Positions 23,447 to 35,221 of a stretch of DNA of 64,000 nucleotides are shown here, one piece after another (the stretch's first letter is position 1; each line of letters begins with the position of its first letter). Position numbers and translations under genes: made by a program. The stretch comes from Gnetum montanum (lineage: Eukaryota; Streptophyta; Gnetopsida; Gnetales; Gnetaceae): assembly GCA_015680685.1 (NCBI GenBank), contig MNCI01002140.1:127797-191796 (forward strand), read 5' to 3'. The notes beneath the pieces are model-generated. The model ran no database searches, was not told the origin of the DNA, and saw nothing but the letters and a program-made list of their open reading frames with translations.

Positions 23447-25750
23447 GTGGTTGCATGAGGCCTGTAAAAGCCTCCAAATTGATGATCTTAGTACCAAACA
23501 TTGATTGTTAACTTCAAAACCTTGGAGGCTGACATACATGATCGATTGGCTATCAATTTAATGTAGATCAAACTTTCCTGGTTATGGGAGACCTCTTCCA
23601 TGTTGAGCATCCTAGTCCTAGTATGGATGGAAAGGGGAAATCCTAAAAACCATTTCAAAGCCTTCAAAATGACCAAATTTTGACCTTAGATACTGATGGC
23701 CAATACTAGCAACCTTGTGGACACTCATGCATAGCTTGATTTGATCATAAAAGCTAAAAATTCATTTTCCCATATTTTTCACACTAAGAATGGAAGCCCT
23801 AATGTGGAAAAAGAGGGGGAAGACCAAAAATTTCTTAATAACCCTTTAAAAAATTAAATTTTAACATTAGGTGTTAGTAGTCAATGCCAACAACATTAAA
23901 ATCTTGCATGCATAGCTAGAAATGATAGAAAATCAAAAAAATCAAGGTTCTATAGTCCTTATACACTAAGAGCCATCTCCTCCACATTTCCTAGCATGGA
24001 AGAAAGTAGGGAAGGTTTGGGAGACTCCAAAATAACCTCTGGAGGCCTCAATAAAACATTGGAAAGCCTTGTGTGTCGAAGAACTTCATTTGCACATCCT
24101 CAAACCTTCAAGACTGTCAAAATTTATCATAAGTAACCAGAAAGCCTTTCCCCCCAATCTCCCACACTAAGCATGGAAATCCCAATGTGAAAAAAGTGTG
24201 GAATGTAAAAATCCACTCAAAAATTCTTGAAACAATCAAATTGTGACACCAGACATTAGTATTTGATGCTAGCAACCTTAGAGACTTACATGCATGACCA
24301 GAAATGATACAAAAAATAAAAAAGTTGCTTCCCCCTAGTATTCCATGCTAAGCATACTATCCTCAACATGGAAAATAGGGGAAGGCTAAAAAACATCTAA
24401 TAAACCTCCAAATTGCCAAAATTTGACCTTAAACCCTAGTCCTCAGCCCTGGTAATCCTAGATGGACGCATGCATGATTGATTGAGGCTAAAACTAGCCT
24501 AGATCTAGGATTTATAGTTCTTACACAATTGGGATCCCTTTTTCCATGCTAAGAATAGTATCCCCAACTTGGTAACTTAAGGGGGAACTTGTTTGGAGCT
24601 CCTAACCACCTCATAATAACATCAAACAACCTTACACTCACTCTAGAACCCTATGGGTAGTTATTGGAGCCTTCAAACTTCAAGAAATTGATCCTAGATG
24701 GCCAAAAAATGGTTCCCCTAGCCTTCCATGCTGATCTTCCTAGCCCCAATGTGGTATATATTGGGGAAGCTAGAAAACCACTTGTGAACACTCAAAACTA
24801 CAAAATTTTAACATGAAACCCTAGCCCTTAGCCCTAGCAACTTCGAAAGCTAACATACATAGTTGATTGTGATCTAAATTAACCTAGATATAGGATTCCT
24901 TCTTTATCCACATTAGGGCAGAGCCCTTCCACATTGGGAAGTATGAAAACAAGAGGGAAAAGCTACTTTTCCACTTTTAGTTGTAAGAAGATACTCTTGG
25001 AAGCTAAAGATCCATGTTGGAGAAGCCTAGGACCTCACAGGCTCAAGATTTTTCTTGTTTGAGTTTATTTTAACCTCCGAAATCCATTCCCCCCATTATT
25101 CCATGTTGTAGTAACTTCCTTAGCATGGAAAAAAGGGGAAAGACCTTTAGATTCCCTAAAATAACCTCCAAAATTGCTGAAAATCAGCTAGAAACTTGTA
25201 AAATCAAAGTATAGAGCCCTAGGGGCCTAGAAACCTAGTAAAAGTGCTCCTAAGCCACTCTAAAGTTATAAAACAAGTGTCCCTTCATTCTTCCATGCTG
25301 AGGATACTATTCTTATCATGGAAAATGGTTTGAAGCCATTTTGACATGTTTTGACACTCAAAATCAACTCAAACTACCTCGAAAAAATGCTAGAGGATGC
25401 ATAGCCTCTTCATTTAGGTCTCATCTACTTGTTTAACCTCATTTGACCTATTTTGGCTAAGATTATTTTTCCATGCTAAGCCCCCTTTTCTTCCATGTTG
25501 GCTAGCATGAAAACAGGGGGAAGGCTCTAAAACCTGCTTTTTGGCGTTTACAGATCTTTGGAATGTGCAATTTTGATGGATTTGGCCCTACACTAACTTG
25601 GGAAGGTCCTAAAACCTCAATTATAAACCTATGAGAATCCTAAAACCTATTTTCCTTGGTTTCCACATATAGGATCACTATTTCTATGTTGAGCCCAATA
25701 TGGAAGCCTCAAAACACTTGATTTTTGGGCCCAAATAGCCCAAAAACAAC

Positions 25751-26485
25751 CCTGATTGATGCCTGAACTCACCTAATAGCCTTGTAGCCTCACAACATGG
25801 CATGCTAAGCCTAAAACTAGCTAAATTCATCATTGTTTAACCTATATTAGCCAAATTTTATCATATATGGCCTGTTTTACTTGTTCATTGTTAAACTACA
25901 TAGTATTTTGGCTTATTTTTGGACTTGTATTGCATTGTTCATCTTGTTGACCTTATATGACCTTTATACAACCTTATGTGTTCTTTATTTATCTTATTAC
26001 AGCTTTATTTACATTTTTTGGCCTTTGAATGGTATCAAATAGTGGGGTTTGACCTTCTCTAACATGACACCATGTGAAGATGGTCCATTAAGGCCTTAAA
26101 CTAACATCATAGTCCACCAAGACTCTAAACTAGCATCATGGCCCACTAAGGCCTTAAACTAACATCATAGTCCACCAAGACTCTAAATTAGCATCATGGC
26201 CCACTAAGGCCTAAAATTTTCAAAATTGTGGCCTTTTTTGATCATTTGTAGCCTTATTTATTATACTTCCCCTTGCTTGACCTCTTCTTAACCTTTTTCT
26301 AGCCTTTATTATACTTGTTAAATTTTTCCTATCTCACAAATGACCTTGGATGGAATTAATTGCATTAGATTTGCATGTGTTTGCATAATTTTATAGCATT
26401 TTAGCATTATTTATTTACTTTTACCTAGCTGCCATTGAATATACTTTTGGTTGACATGCAGGATCAAAGTATGAGTATTTAGAAG
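25751..26485 (+). other. Protease-RT spacer of Tat-like element H with TTAAACTA motifs
   Basis: At 26085-26215 two near-identical 64-bp units carry AAGGCCTTAAACTAACATC and CAAGACTCTAAACTAGCATC. This is the motif type found in the spacers of D, E and G. A plausible splice acceptor, TTTTGGTTGACATGCAG, ends at 26461. RT-frame sequence of H follows on the far side of the solo LTR. Confidence 0.5.
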
Positions 26486-27228
26486 TGATGAGTGGCGAGG
26501 TACCCCTACACTCAACCATATGAANGAGTGATGAGTGGCGAGGTACCCCTACACTCAACCATATGAAACGAGCGTAGCATGCACGATCCAGTCGAACTCC
26601 GTAGACTAAATGCCTAAACGCCCCATGGAACACTTGGGGTTAATCGTTTGTTGTCTTCCCAGACTTACTTGTTGTTGTCACGGTGTATGGTTAAGTAAGT
26701 CCGAGGTATATGATTTTTTTGGTATTTTCTGATTTATCTCCTATGCTAAATAGTGAAGGGTTGAGAAACTAAAACTAACTCTAACTACAACACTAAATCC
26801 TAGCGTCAGCATCCATTCCCACTTGTCGTACACACCCTGAACTATGCAACTGTGGCTACCAAACGCTAATCATTAGTAGGATTACCACACGTAACGCATG
26901 TGCTCGAAGCGGTCGTACTGAGGCACCTAACTAGCCTAAGTGTGACAAGCAGCCAATTNNNNNNNNNNNNNNNNNNNNNNNNNNNNNNNNNNNNNNNNNN
27001 NNNNNNNNNNNNNNNNNNNNNNNNNNNNNNNNNNNNNNNNNNNNNNNNNNNNNNNNNNNNNNNNCTACTTTACACCTAGGATGTGAAATGAAGGGAGTTC
27101 CACCTCTTATTTATAGATATGGCAGTGGACCACGATATCGCATACGCGATATCGCAGGGGATGCGATATCGCAACGGACGTAATATCACGTATGTGATAT
27201 CACAGCTTGTGCAATTTGCGTCTCATTA
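26486..27228 (-). repeat. Solo LTR of the Athila-like family A/B, minus strand
   Basis: Read on the minus strand it begins TAATGAGACG (compare TGATGAGACATG) and ends CTCATCA. It contains the GATATC array (27134-27201) and TATA box in the same order as LTR A. Flanks AGAAG (26481-26485) and AGGAG (27229-27233) look like a target duplication with one transition. No internal sequence is attached, hence a solo LTR. A run of 106 N (26959-27064) and a single N at 26525 break it. Its listed length (743 bp) is shorter than LTR A (1000 bp), so the true gap may be larger. Confidence 0.8.
26959..27064. other. Assembly gap (106 N)
   Basis: Unresolved bases inside the solo LTR. Confidence 1.
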
Positions 27229-27233
27229 AGGAG

Positions 27234-27966
27234 TAAATCTACTTGCCTTTGTATCTGCATGGACCTCACAAAGATGTTGAATGATGTGTCAACCCTGATT
27301 GGCTAGATCTTGAGCCTAAGAATTTGGTAGACCACATAGACTTAATAAAGAAACCTCTAGAATGGCCTGAAAACCTTATCAAAACCCTTGACTTAGTAGT
27401 GGATGACATAACTAAAGACTCTCTAGTTGAGGTTCCTATCACAACACATAGTGGTAAGGAGAAAACCCTTAAACTAAGTTCCTCACTAGAATCTCAATAT
27501 GCTCAAGACATGACTAAGGTCTTACAAAGCAATGTTAAGGCCTTTGCCTAGTCATCTAAAGATATGCTAGGCCTAGACCCACATTTTTTCTAGCACAACA
27601 TCATACTAGACCCTAGCATTAGACCAATTAAGCAAAAAGTGTGCAAGATTAGACTTGATTTTACCTTAGCAATTCATGATAAAATCTCAAAGCTCTATCA
27701 AGTTGGTTTCATTAAGGTTTTTTATTATGCAGAATGGGTGTCCAACATAGTGGCAATTCCTAAGAAAAATGTAGATATCCACATTTGAATTGATTTTTGA
27801 GACCTAAATAAAGCGACTATCAAAGATGACTTTGCTTTTCCGAGTATTGATCAACTTATCGATACTACGATCAGACATGCCTTATTGTCCTTTATGGATG
27901 GATTCTTAGGATATAGCCAAATCAGGATTAATCTAGAGCACTAACTTAGCATGACCTTCTTGATCC
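27234..27966 (+). pseudogene. pol: RT N-terminal part of Tat-like element H
   Basis: It aligns with the RT start of element D (54650-55240): VEVPITTHSGKEKTLKL, LYQVGFIK, EWVSN, PKKN, IDF.DLN.ATIKDDF and ALLSFMDGF.GYSQI. Stops at TAG/TGA positions are C-to-T type. The frame is cut after MTFLIP at 27966 by the 5' LTR of element G. The rest of H's pol must lie beyond G's far end, outside the window. Confidence 0.85.
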
Positions 27967-29657
27967 CAAAACACCACCAAATTTGGGCCATTGCTTCTTG
28001 ACTACAAATTTTTCCAAGTGTCAACACAAGGAAAATTTCTTCTAAGTATTGAGACTATGCTCTCCATTGCTAAGATTATGCTCCAGAGCATAGTCAACGT
28101 AGTTGACATAAGTAATTCAATATTGCAAGATTTTTCTAAGTGTCAACAGTAGCTGCAAATTTCTCTAAGTGTCCAACTATGATCTCACTATTGGGAAAAC
28201 ACTCTAGAGCATAGTCAACATAGTCAGCACACCAATAGCCAGTTTTACAAATTTACCCAAGTGTCAAGGCAAGAGCTATCGAGCTTACTTGGCATGGAAA
28301 AAGTAGTTTGGAAAAATTTCTACCAAAAGCTATCAAGCATGCTTGGCATGGAAGAAACAATTTGGCAAAATTTCTAACTGCTAGATTACACTTCCTACTA
28401 TGCTCTAGAGCGTAGTCTACACAAAGACACTAGTTTTTGTAGGATTTTTTCTAAGTGCCAGACTATGCTCTCACTACCAAGACTATGCTCTAGAGTATAG
28501 TTAGCACTGAACCTCATTTTTTGCAAAATTTATCTAATTTTTGGGACTACGCTCTAGAGCATAGTCAATTTAGTCATGCATAATTACCTCCAGAAGCCTC
28601 TAGAACTCAACATTGGCCCTCATCTCAACTTCAATGCACCTCTGGCAAGCAAGATCAATAATTTGCACTTCTTTTGCATCTCTCCTTTTGCCCCCAAATT
28701 GTACCTATACTCAATACCACTTGAGAGAGTGGACAACATAGTCCCAGAGCATAGTCTCCAAAATTGCACTTTTTTGCATTGTTTTCAGGTATATCATTTT
28801 CTATTTGGCACTTGTAGTCATAGTTTGGTAGTCTCACAGGGTCCACTAGAGCACACTAGTAGAACACCATTTTCTTTAGTGGGACCGTAGTTGGATGCAA
28901 TGTAGTCCCAACTATCAATTTTACATGTGGCACTCAATCCAAAATTCATGGAAATCCTAACCTATAAATACCCCAACATTTTATGTTTTAGGGGTTGGCA
29001 TTTAAAGCATTTAGTTGGAAAATTTGAACATTGGCATTCCTAGCAATCTAGGCATTCGAGTGCACTTGGAATTTTGGCATACTCTGGACTAGGACTTGGC
29101 ACCATTGCACACCATCTAGGGCACTATAAACCATTGCAACCCATGGGACACTACGGTAGGTAACCTTGTAGGCACAAACTTCATGATGGATGCTAGTCTT
29201 TATAGCCCAGACACCCTGAGACTGTGACTATATTGCCTACTATGCTTATTTGTACACCACATACCTCCTCACCTTTCTTGCAATTAACTACACTCCCCTA
29301 TTTAGGGTGGTGCTACTTTCTCTTACTTATTTTCCATGCATTTTTATAATTTTATCTTGCATCTTAGAATTTACTTGCATTTTTTTTATGCACATACTTG
29401 CACGTTGCACTATTGTTTTGCACTAAAACCCTCAATTATGCTCAGCCTAGTTGACATCGTGGATGTTGCAAACACTGTGCAAACCCTTAGCATTCATTTT
29501 GGTGTAACACCCCATAAGTCCTAGTTCGATTGACAAGACTATTCTGGGCACCCCATTTCTGTTTCCAGTAGGCCCTCAAGCAAACTTGGGGTCAAAGCTA
29601 TGCACCTGTGAACCTCTCAGTGTACCATTCCAGCCTTTGACATTTTCAATCACTACA
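27967..29657 (+). repeat. 5' LTR of element G (1691 bp)
   Basis: Its start CAAAACACCAC aligns with TGAAACACCAC of the D LTR, so the terminal TG has become CA. It ends CACTACA five bases before the primer site. U3 contains at least four near-perfect 20-22-bp palindromes with arms GACTATGCTC and GAGCATAGTC (28074, 28397, 28481, 28545). TATAAATA is at 28973-28980. The second LTR of G is not in the window. Confidence 0.75.
28074..28566 (+). promoter_or_regulatory. Palindrome cluster in U3 of LTR G
   Basis: Copies at 28074-28095, 28397-28416, 28481-28502 and 28545-28566 share arms GACTATGCTC and GAGCATAGTC around a CTAGAG-type centre. Single half-sites occur at 28051, 28211 and 28471. In the leader of G (29930-30000), half-sites GAGCATAGTT and CTAGCATAGT recur. 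Confidence 0.6.
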
Positions 29658-29662
29658 GTTTT

Positions 29663-29681
29663 TGGGGCTAAAAGGAGGGCC
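29663..29681 (+). other. Primer-binding site of element G
   Basis: TGGGGCTAAAAGGAGGGCC corresponds to TGGCGCTAGAAGGAGGGCC of element C with two changes, at the same distance from the LTR end. I did not assign the tRNA. Confidence 0.6.
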
Positions 29682-30230
29682 AATGCCATTTCCTTCTATA
29701 GTATCCCTTGGTTGTTGCCTCACATGCTTTCTCCACCACCATTGCTAGCTCCAAGCTAGTGTAGACCTCACACCCCTATGGACCTACCATGGTAGTAGCT
29801 AAATATCAAGCCAACATAGGAGTTGTTTACAAATTGTTGGTGTAGATTGGATCCTATTGTCAGTTCCCCTAGAAGCCTGCTTGACAACACTAGAGTATGT
29901 ACCTTACGCTTAGCTAAATTTTGGGCACTCAAGAGAGCATAGTTGGCTCTTATTATAGACAACATAGTTGACTCTAGCATAGTGAGTGTGGTCCTAGAGT
30001 TAGCCATTTTTTAAGCAGTTTACACTTAGTCATTTTTTTTTTTACATTTTTTATACTTAGCCATTTTTTCAGTAGTTTTATACTCAACCATTTTTTCTAC
30101 ATTTTCACACTTAGTTGTTTTAGTAGAGTTAGTCTTTTTTCTACCTTTTGCAAATAGCAACTTTTGAGTTTTCCCTTTTAGCATTATGAACACTAAGTAG
30201 CCTTCGACCTTTTCTTCAAGCATAGTTGTT
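29682..30230 (+). other. Leader of element G with short degenerate repeats
   Basis: At 30005-30130 units of about 30 bp of the form ACTTAGCCATTTTTT recur four times. Half-sites of the LTR palindrome lie just before them. No coding signal is visible. Confidence 0.45.
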
Positions 30231-33230
30231 GTCCAACCTATTTAGTAAGAAACCTAGATTGACCATCCTATCAGTCCTATCATGGTAGAATAGAGGTAAT
30301 CCTTTAGGTTGCACAACCTACATCCCAAGTACATGGTGCTCAATGACAAGTAATATAACTTCATTTACATGAAGCTTTAGGTAGGTCTCTCCATAGATCA
30401 CCAAGAAATGAAAGCTAAATGAAGTTTTAAGCTCATAAATTGAAAGGGGAAGGAATACTTCCCCTCCATTGTGGACTTCATTCCACTCATGGAGTCCTAC
30501 GAATGGATGCTTGATAACCTCATTCAAAACATTAGGCATGAGGTAGGGACAAACTATGAGGAGCCCCTGCAAGAGGAGCAAGATGAGTTTGAAGCTCGAT
30601 CTGAGCATGACAACTCTTTCCACACCTCGTTCTAGTAGACAACCTCCACTTTCATTTCTTTGTAGTCTTGCACATATATCTTCTTAGAGATAGTGATATC
30701 CCCAATGTCACCTCCCAAGTCCATGCCAGTGATGGTGACTCACCAAACATAGCACACACACTAGGATGTGTCCCATCCTTTTAGCCTATCCTTTGTCATA
30801 CAACTGCAACAAATTCTATCTTCTATGCCAACAACCATTATGACTATGAAACCTTGTGTTCATACTGTGCACATTCCTTCACCACATATGAATTAGACAT
30901 CATACATCCCACTTGTCGTGTTAGCATCCTTCACAATGGTCCAACCCACAAATACATGGTGGGGCCTAGCCACTATGCCCATGGCACAACCCATACAACA
31001 AGCATTGCACATGGTTGCACAACCTATATCTAGGTTTTTGACCATCCAAATATCATAGCAAGCAACATAACCCACATAGCCTGCTGCAACCTCCCTGAAT
31101 CTAGATCAAGCATTCTATCTTATTTAGACTCTAAATGAAGAAGTCAAGTGGCTCAAGGCCACCTCCTCTAAAATGATTGATGTGATGGACTTCTATCAAG
31201 ATGATCTAATCAGTCTTGTGGTTCCATCACTGACATTGCCTACCAGGGTCCCACTACCCCAATTCACCAAATACAATAGTGAAGAGGACCCAAATGCCCA
31301 TCTTGTGGCCTTACAGTCTGAATGCCTCTTACTACACGCATGACCACATGTTATTATCTATGTGTTTGCCATGTCCCTGATTGGCAGGGTGCTGGATTGG
31401 TACCATGTGCTCCCTAGGACCTCCATTTCTTCTTTGGAGGAATTTCTCAGCTAATTCTTCACATGCTTCAAGTATAACTTGAAGCCTAAGGCAACTCTAG
31501 ATCAGTTGATGCAAATTAAGTAGGGCCACTTAGAGCCCATGCAAAAATGCATTCAACATTGGAGCGCATCACTCAACAAGATCCATAAGCCTATCGTGGA
31601 AACACACTTTTAAAGGTATAGTAAATGACTTCATTACGTCAAAGCTATATTATCTTGCCCCACAATCCTTAAGCCAAACATTTGCTCAAACCAAGAGAAT
31701 TTAGGATGTGATGGAGGCCAGCAAGGACCTAGCCTACATGGCCTATAAAAACTTGCATGCAAAGAAAGACAAGGACAAGGTCAAATATACAACCACAAGT
31801 ATAGTAATGATGGCCAATGAGGCTAAGCCAACCAATGCCAAACCAACAACCAAGCCACCCAAGGCCTTGACCAACAACAATAAGGCTTTTGGCTTTCACA
31901 CTACAACAAGCACCCAACTTGCATCATCAGCAGTCATAGCACTAGCTACCCCAAGGCCAAACTTTGAGTGCAAGGATTGCTCAAAGTATACACCATTTCC
32001 ACTTAAGCTATTAAAGCTTTTGGATTAACTACTTCATGCTAAACACATCTAGTATAAGTAGATGTCTAAGGATGCTTGCAAGTGGCACGATTGATATTGT
32101 GAGCTCCTCAAGAATCCCTCAGCCACACTACTAAATGAGCCTCTAGCCCCTAATAATTTTAGGCTAAACTAATTTTTCCATTATCACCAATTTCCTAGTC
32201 ACAATATAGAATTTTTCATGGCCTTACAGGATGACATACAATGCATGATTGACAAGGGTGAGTTGGTTCTTGATGCAACCAACCTAGTTTGCCCACAAAA
32301 CCAATTAATGAGGGTCTATAAGGATCTTCTCAATGCAAGTGGTGTAGGGTACACCATCAACGCTATTAGTGTTGATGAAAACTCAAAGCTATCATAGGAT
32401 CCATTCATGGTTTGTATGCCTTCTAGTGATGCTAGGGCCCCCTCATCCTCAATCAATTCATGAAATCCTTTTGTTTTCAGAGCATTACCTCAGGCACCCT
32501 TAACATCCTTTGTGATCAAGGTCCTGTAGCATGTTGCAGCAGTAATATCCCAATCACCCTTTGTTATAAGGGTGTTGCAACGTGCAGACTCCCCACCTAC
32601 CAGGAGTTTGGTGGTGGGAAATGCATCAATCCTTACTCACTTGATGCCCCATCCTATAAGAAACATCAATAGGCAATTGAGGTGGCAACTCGGGAGGCCT
32701 AATGAGTGCCTCATTGATAAAATGATTAGGCAACAACTAGAGCAAAGGGTACTAGGCCCACCAAAGCCTTTCTCCTTGTCCTCTATCCCCATGGCCAAAT
32801 CAATCAAGAAGGCCACCATAAGAAACCAACAATAGAGCACTAAGGCTTCAAAACAAGCAAGCCAAGCAAAGCCTAAATCTTCTCCATGAGATATTTTTCT
32901 CTTAGGCTGCATGGAGGAGATGAAGGCCAACAACAAGGTAGTAGATAATGGCAAGGACTTTCTTGACTCATTGGCCTAGGTCAAGAAAGATTTAAAATAA
33001 AAGAACACAACACTAAGCCTATATGACTTGATCATGACCTCCTTCGCTCATTGTGAAGCATTGGTTCACATGTTGACCTCCATTCTTGTTATGGAGGACA
33101 TCCCATTGGATGAACAATCCATCCACACTGTGATGTTACCTCCTAAACCATAGAAACCAAGCTCAATGCCCCTGGCATTATACAATGAGGTGATCAAGGT
33201 TGACCCTAAGAAAGGTTAGGTCATTACCAT
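30230..33230 (+). pseudogene. gag: Decayed gag of element G
   Basis: It aligns with the gag of C, D and E. The N-terminal part near 30345-30620 has YNFIYMKL, the acidic EEPLQEEQDE and SFHTSF. A Pro/Gln/Met-rich linker follows. The capsid core at 31180-31520 has MDFYQDD, TKYNSEEDPNAHLV, FAMSLIGR.LDWY and FKYNLKP. A Lys-rich tail (31700-32030) and LRR-free linkers complete it. Frameshifts after 31600 and many TAG/TGA stops of C-to-T type break it. It would form the virus-like particle shell. It is the most decayed of the four gags here. Confidence 0.75.
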
Positions 33231-33249
33231 GCCAATGTTTATCACGATT

Positions 33250-33900
33250 TGTGTAAGATAGTGTAGAATCCACAGGGTGCATGTTGATGATGGGGCAACA
33301 ACTAATGTCATCCCATATACCATCATTGACAAACTAGGTCTTGCCAACCAAATTAAACCCACAAATATAATGTGCCTAAATTCCTTCAATGGGTCATGCA
33401 TTATTATAAGGGGAATTGTTACGATAGCCTTTGAAGTAGGAGAACAATTTCCCACCACTATAAAATTCATCATGAATCGAGGAGATGCCTGAATTCAACT
33501 TGATCTTGGGTAGGCCTTGGCTGGCCCAGCTATGGACCATCTCCTCTCCAATCCATCAAGAAATCCACATTCTATATGAAGGTGGTGAGGTTATCATCTA
33601 TGGTGATAATGCAGCCCCTTTGACCATTAGCAACATTGATACAAAACAAGGGTCAGAGGTGGAGTTCCATGATGACATGCCTCCTATGAAGGATGAGGGT
33701 GAAACGTGTGAGGCAAACCAACCTAAGAAATAAAAGGGAGCCACTAACCTCCCAGAGGATGCTTTGTGGATAGAATTTCCTTTTGACATAGCTGATGAAG
33801 GTCAAGGCAAGTACCACATAGTATTGTCTAGGCTCTACGTGCCCCCTAACCCACATGAGGTTAGGAAGCAACTCCATGACTAAGGCATCCACTTAGTCCA
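33250..33900 (+). pseudogene. pro: Aspartic protease of element G
   Basis: It retains the catalytic HVDDGATTNV box (from 33277) and the flap-side FNLILGRPWL motif (33488-33520), both typical of Tat/Athila proteases. A frameshift lies near 33480. The C-terminal extension to 33900 includes VLSRLYVPPN. It is cut at 33927 by the LTR of E. Confidence 0.8.
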
Positions 33901-33927
33901 ACATGCACTAGGTACCTACCTACCCCT

Positions 33928-34752
33928 TGAAACAACCCAAAATTCAAAGACATTCTTGCTTCACCAGTCCTTCACAATTCGAACAGCATTATGGTAGTTC
34001 TTTGGGAGATGGATGCTCTAATTTTTAGACTGTCCACTTCAGCAAGTTTTCTAAGTCAAGGAGCCTTGCTATGCTACACTATTCCATGTAGTGTAGAAAA
34101 CTTTAGAAGACATTTGCAAAAGCACAATGCTATGCTATGTGATGCAATGTAGCATAGCATAGCAAAAGCTGGACGACCAGTCCCCTCTCCTAACTTCAAG
34201 TCCTTTGGTATTGTCTCCTTCCATCAGAAAGCAGCGAACTTGGTCGACATCAGGTCATGTTTGATGCTACGCTTAGCTACATGGTGCAGCAAGGTGTACC
34301 AATTCTACAGAAGTTGACAGGAGGCAACTCAAAGGGCGAAATCAGCAAGTTTGCAAGTTCTGTAGTGCAAAAAGGAAAAGTTTACAAATTGGTGATGTTT
34401 TTACGACTAAGGCTAGTCGCTATGCTATGCTATGCTACGTAGCGTAGCATAGCATAGCACACATGCAATGAACAGCCTGCACGTTTCAAAGGCTTTCTAC
34501 ACATGTAGCAAGATGCGTAACAAGATGCTACACTATGCCAACATGCTATGCTACAAAGCATAGCAAAGTGGCAAGCGGTTATGTGACATTAATGCACCTC
34601 ACCTAATTGCACTATTGCTATGACAGCGTAATTACGGTGCGACAGCCCCGTAATCACGGCATGGCAGGCTCGTCCAATGGTCATATAGGCATGTGTAGCA
34701 TAGACAGGTTAGCATAGGCCCAAGGCATGTGGTGTTCAAACCAAATCTTCCA
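33928..34752 (+). repeat. 5' LTR of element E, truncated
   Basis: It aligns with 43393-44208 of the 3' LTR; beyond 34752 the two diverge completely. About 650 bp of LTR, including TATA box, R-U5 and the primer site, is therefore missing. A 40-bp near-perfect palindrome (20-bp arms, one mismatch) made of GCTATGCTA repeats lies at 34419-34458. Smaller CTATGCTA/TAGCATAG pairs lie near 34130 and 34545. Confidence 0.85.
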
Positions 34753-34775
34753 TACTATGCTCAACGGCCGATATG

Positions 34776-35160
34776 ACGTAAAGCCTCCGATTGGTGGTTA
34801 ACTTGCCTCCTTCTCACGGTAGCCCTGTAAGCCTTCTGCACCTTGATACACATTAGCATAAAACTGACACCCTTTTGTGGTTGTTTACATGTCGTGTGTT
34901 GTAGATCGGTCTCCTCAACGGTTCCCCGAGAACCCTACAGGATGTAAAGCCTCTGGTTGCTAGTTGACTTGCCTATCTTATGATATTCTTGCATGTGCCC
35001 TGTACCCTATCATGCATTAGCATAAACATGACACCTTTCACAGTTGTTTACGCATCATGTGGTACAAGTTGGTCACCTTGACGGTTCCTCGAGAGCCCAG
35101 CAAGACATAAAGCCTTCTTTTTATTGCTAGCCAACTTATTTGCCCTTCTCAGTTGGCAAA
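34776..35160 (+). repeat. Tandem repeat of about 165 bp, three units (last partial)
   Basis: The block (A/T)(C/T)(G/A)TAAAGCCT(C/T) recurs at 34776, 34942 and 35105 (spacing 166 and 163). Shared downstream blocks are GTTGTTTAC, ACGGTTCC(C/T)CGAGA and ATTAGCATAAA. It sits between the truncated LTR and gag, in the leader position. Confidence 0.7.
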
Positions 35161-35221
35161 ATTTCTTAGCTTTCTAATTTTCATGCTTTTCATATTTGCA
35201 AAACTATCCAACTTGATAGCA

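Larger units (their letters stand above)
22600..25750 (+). repeat. Degenerate tandem array, period about 190 bp
   Basis: An anchor of the form (C/T)AACATGGAAnnnAGGGGAA recurs at about 23011, 23221, 23404, 23620, 23800, 23993, 24181, 24373, 24552, 24741, 24931, 25121, 25315, 25504 and 25699. From 23800 on the spacing is 179-195 bp. Each unit also has TTCCATG(C/T)T(A/G)AGCAT before the anchor and a CAAATTTTGACCTTAGAC-like block after it. At least 15 units are visible and earlier ones are blurred. Units are strongly diverged, so this is an old array. It lies just before the Tat-like spacer of element H and may belong to that element. Confidence 0.65.
27967..33927 (+). mobile_element. Tat/Ogre-like element G, 5' part
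   Basis: G comprises a 5' LTR, primer site, untranslated leader, gag and protease. It is inserted in the RT of H and is itself interrupted twice, by E at 33928 and by D at 45513. Further G sequence lies at 44878-45512 and 60734-64000. Its RT, integrase and 3' LTR are outside the window. Confidence 0.8.
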
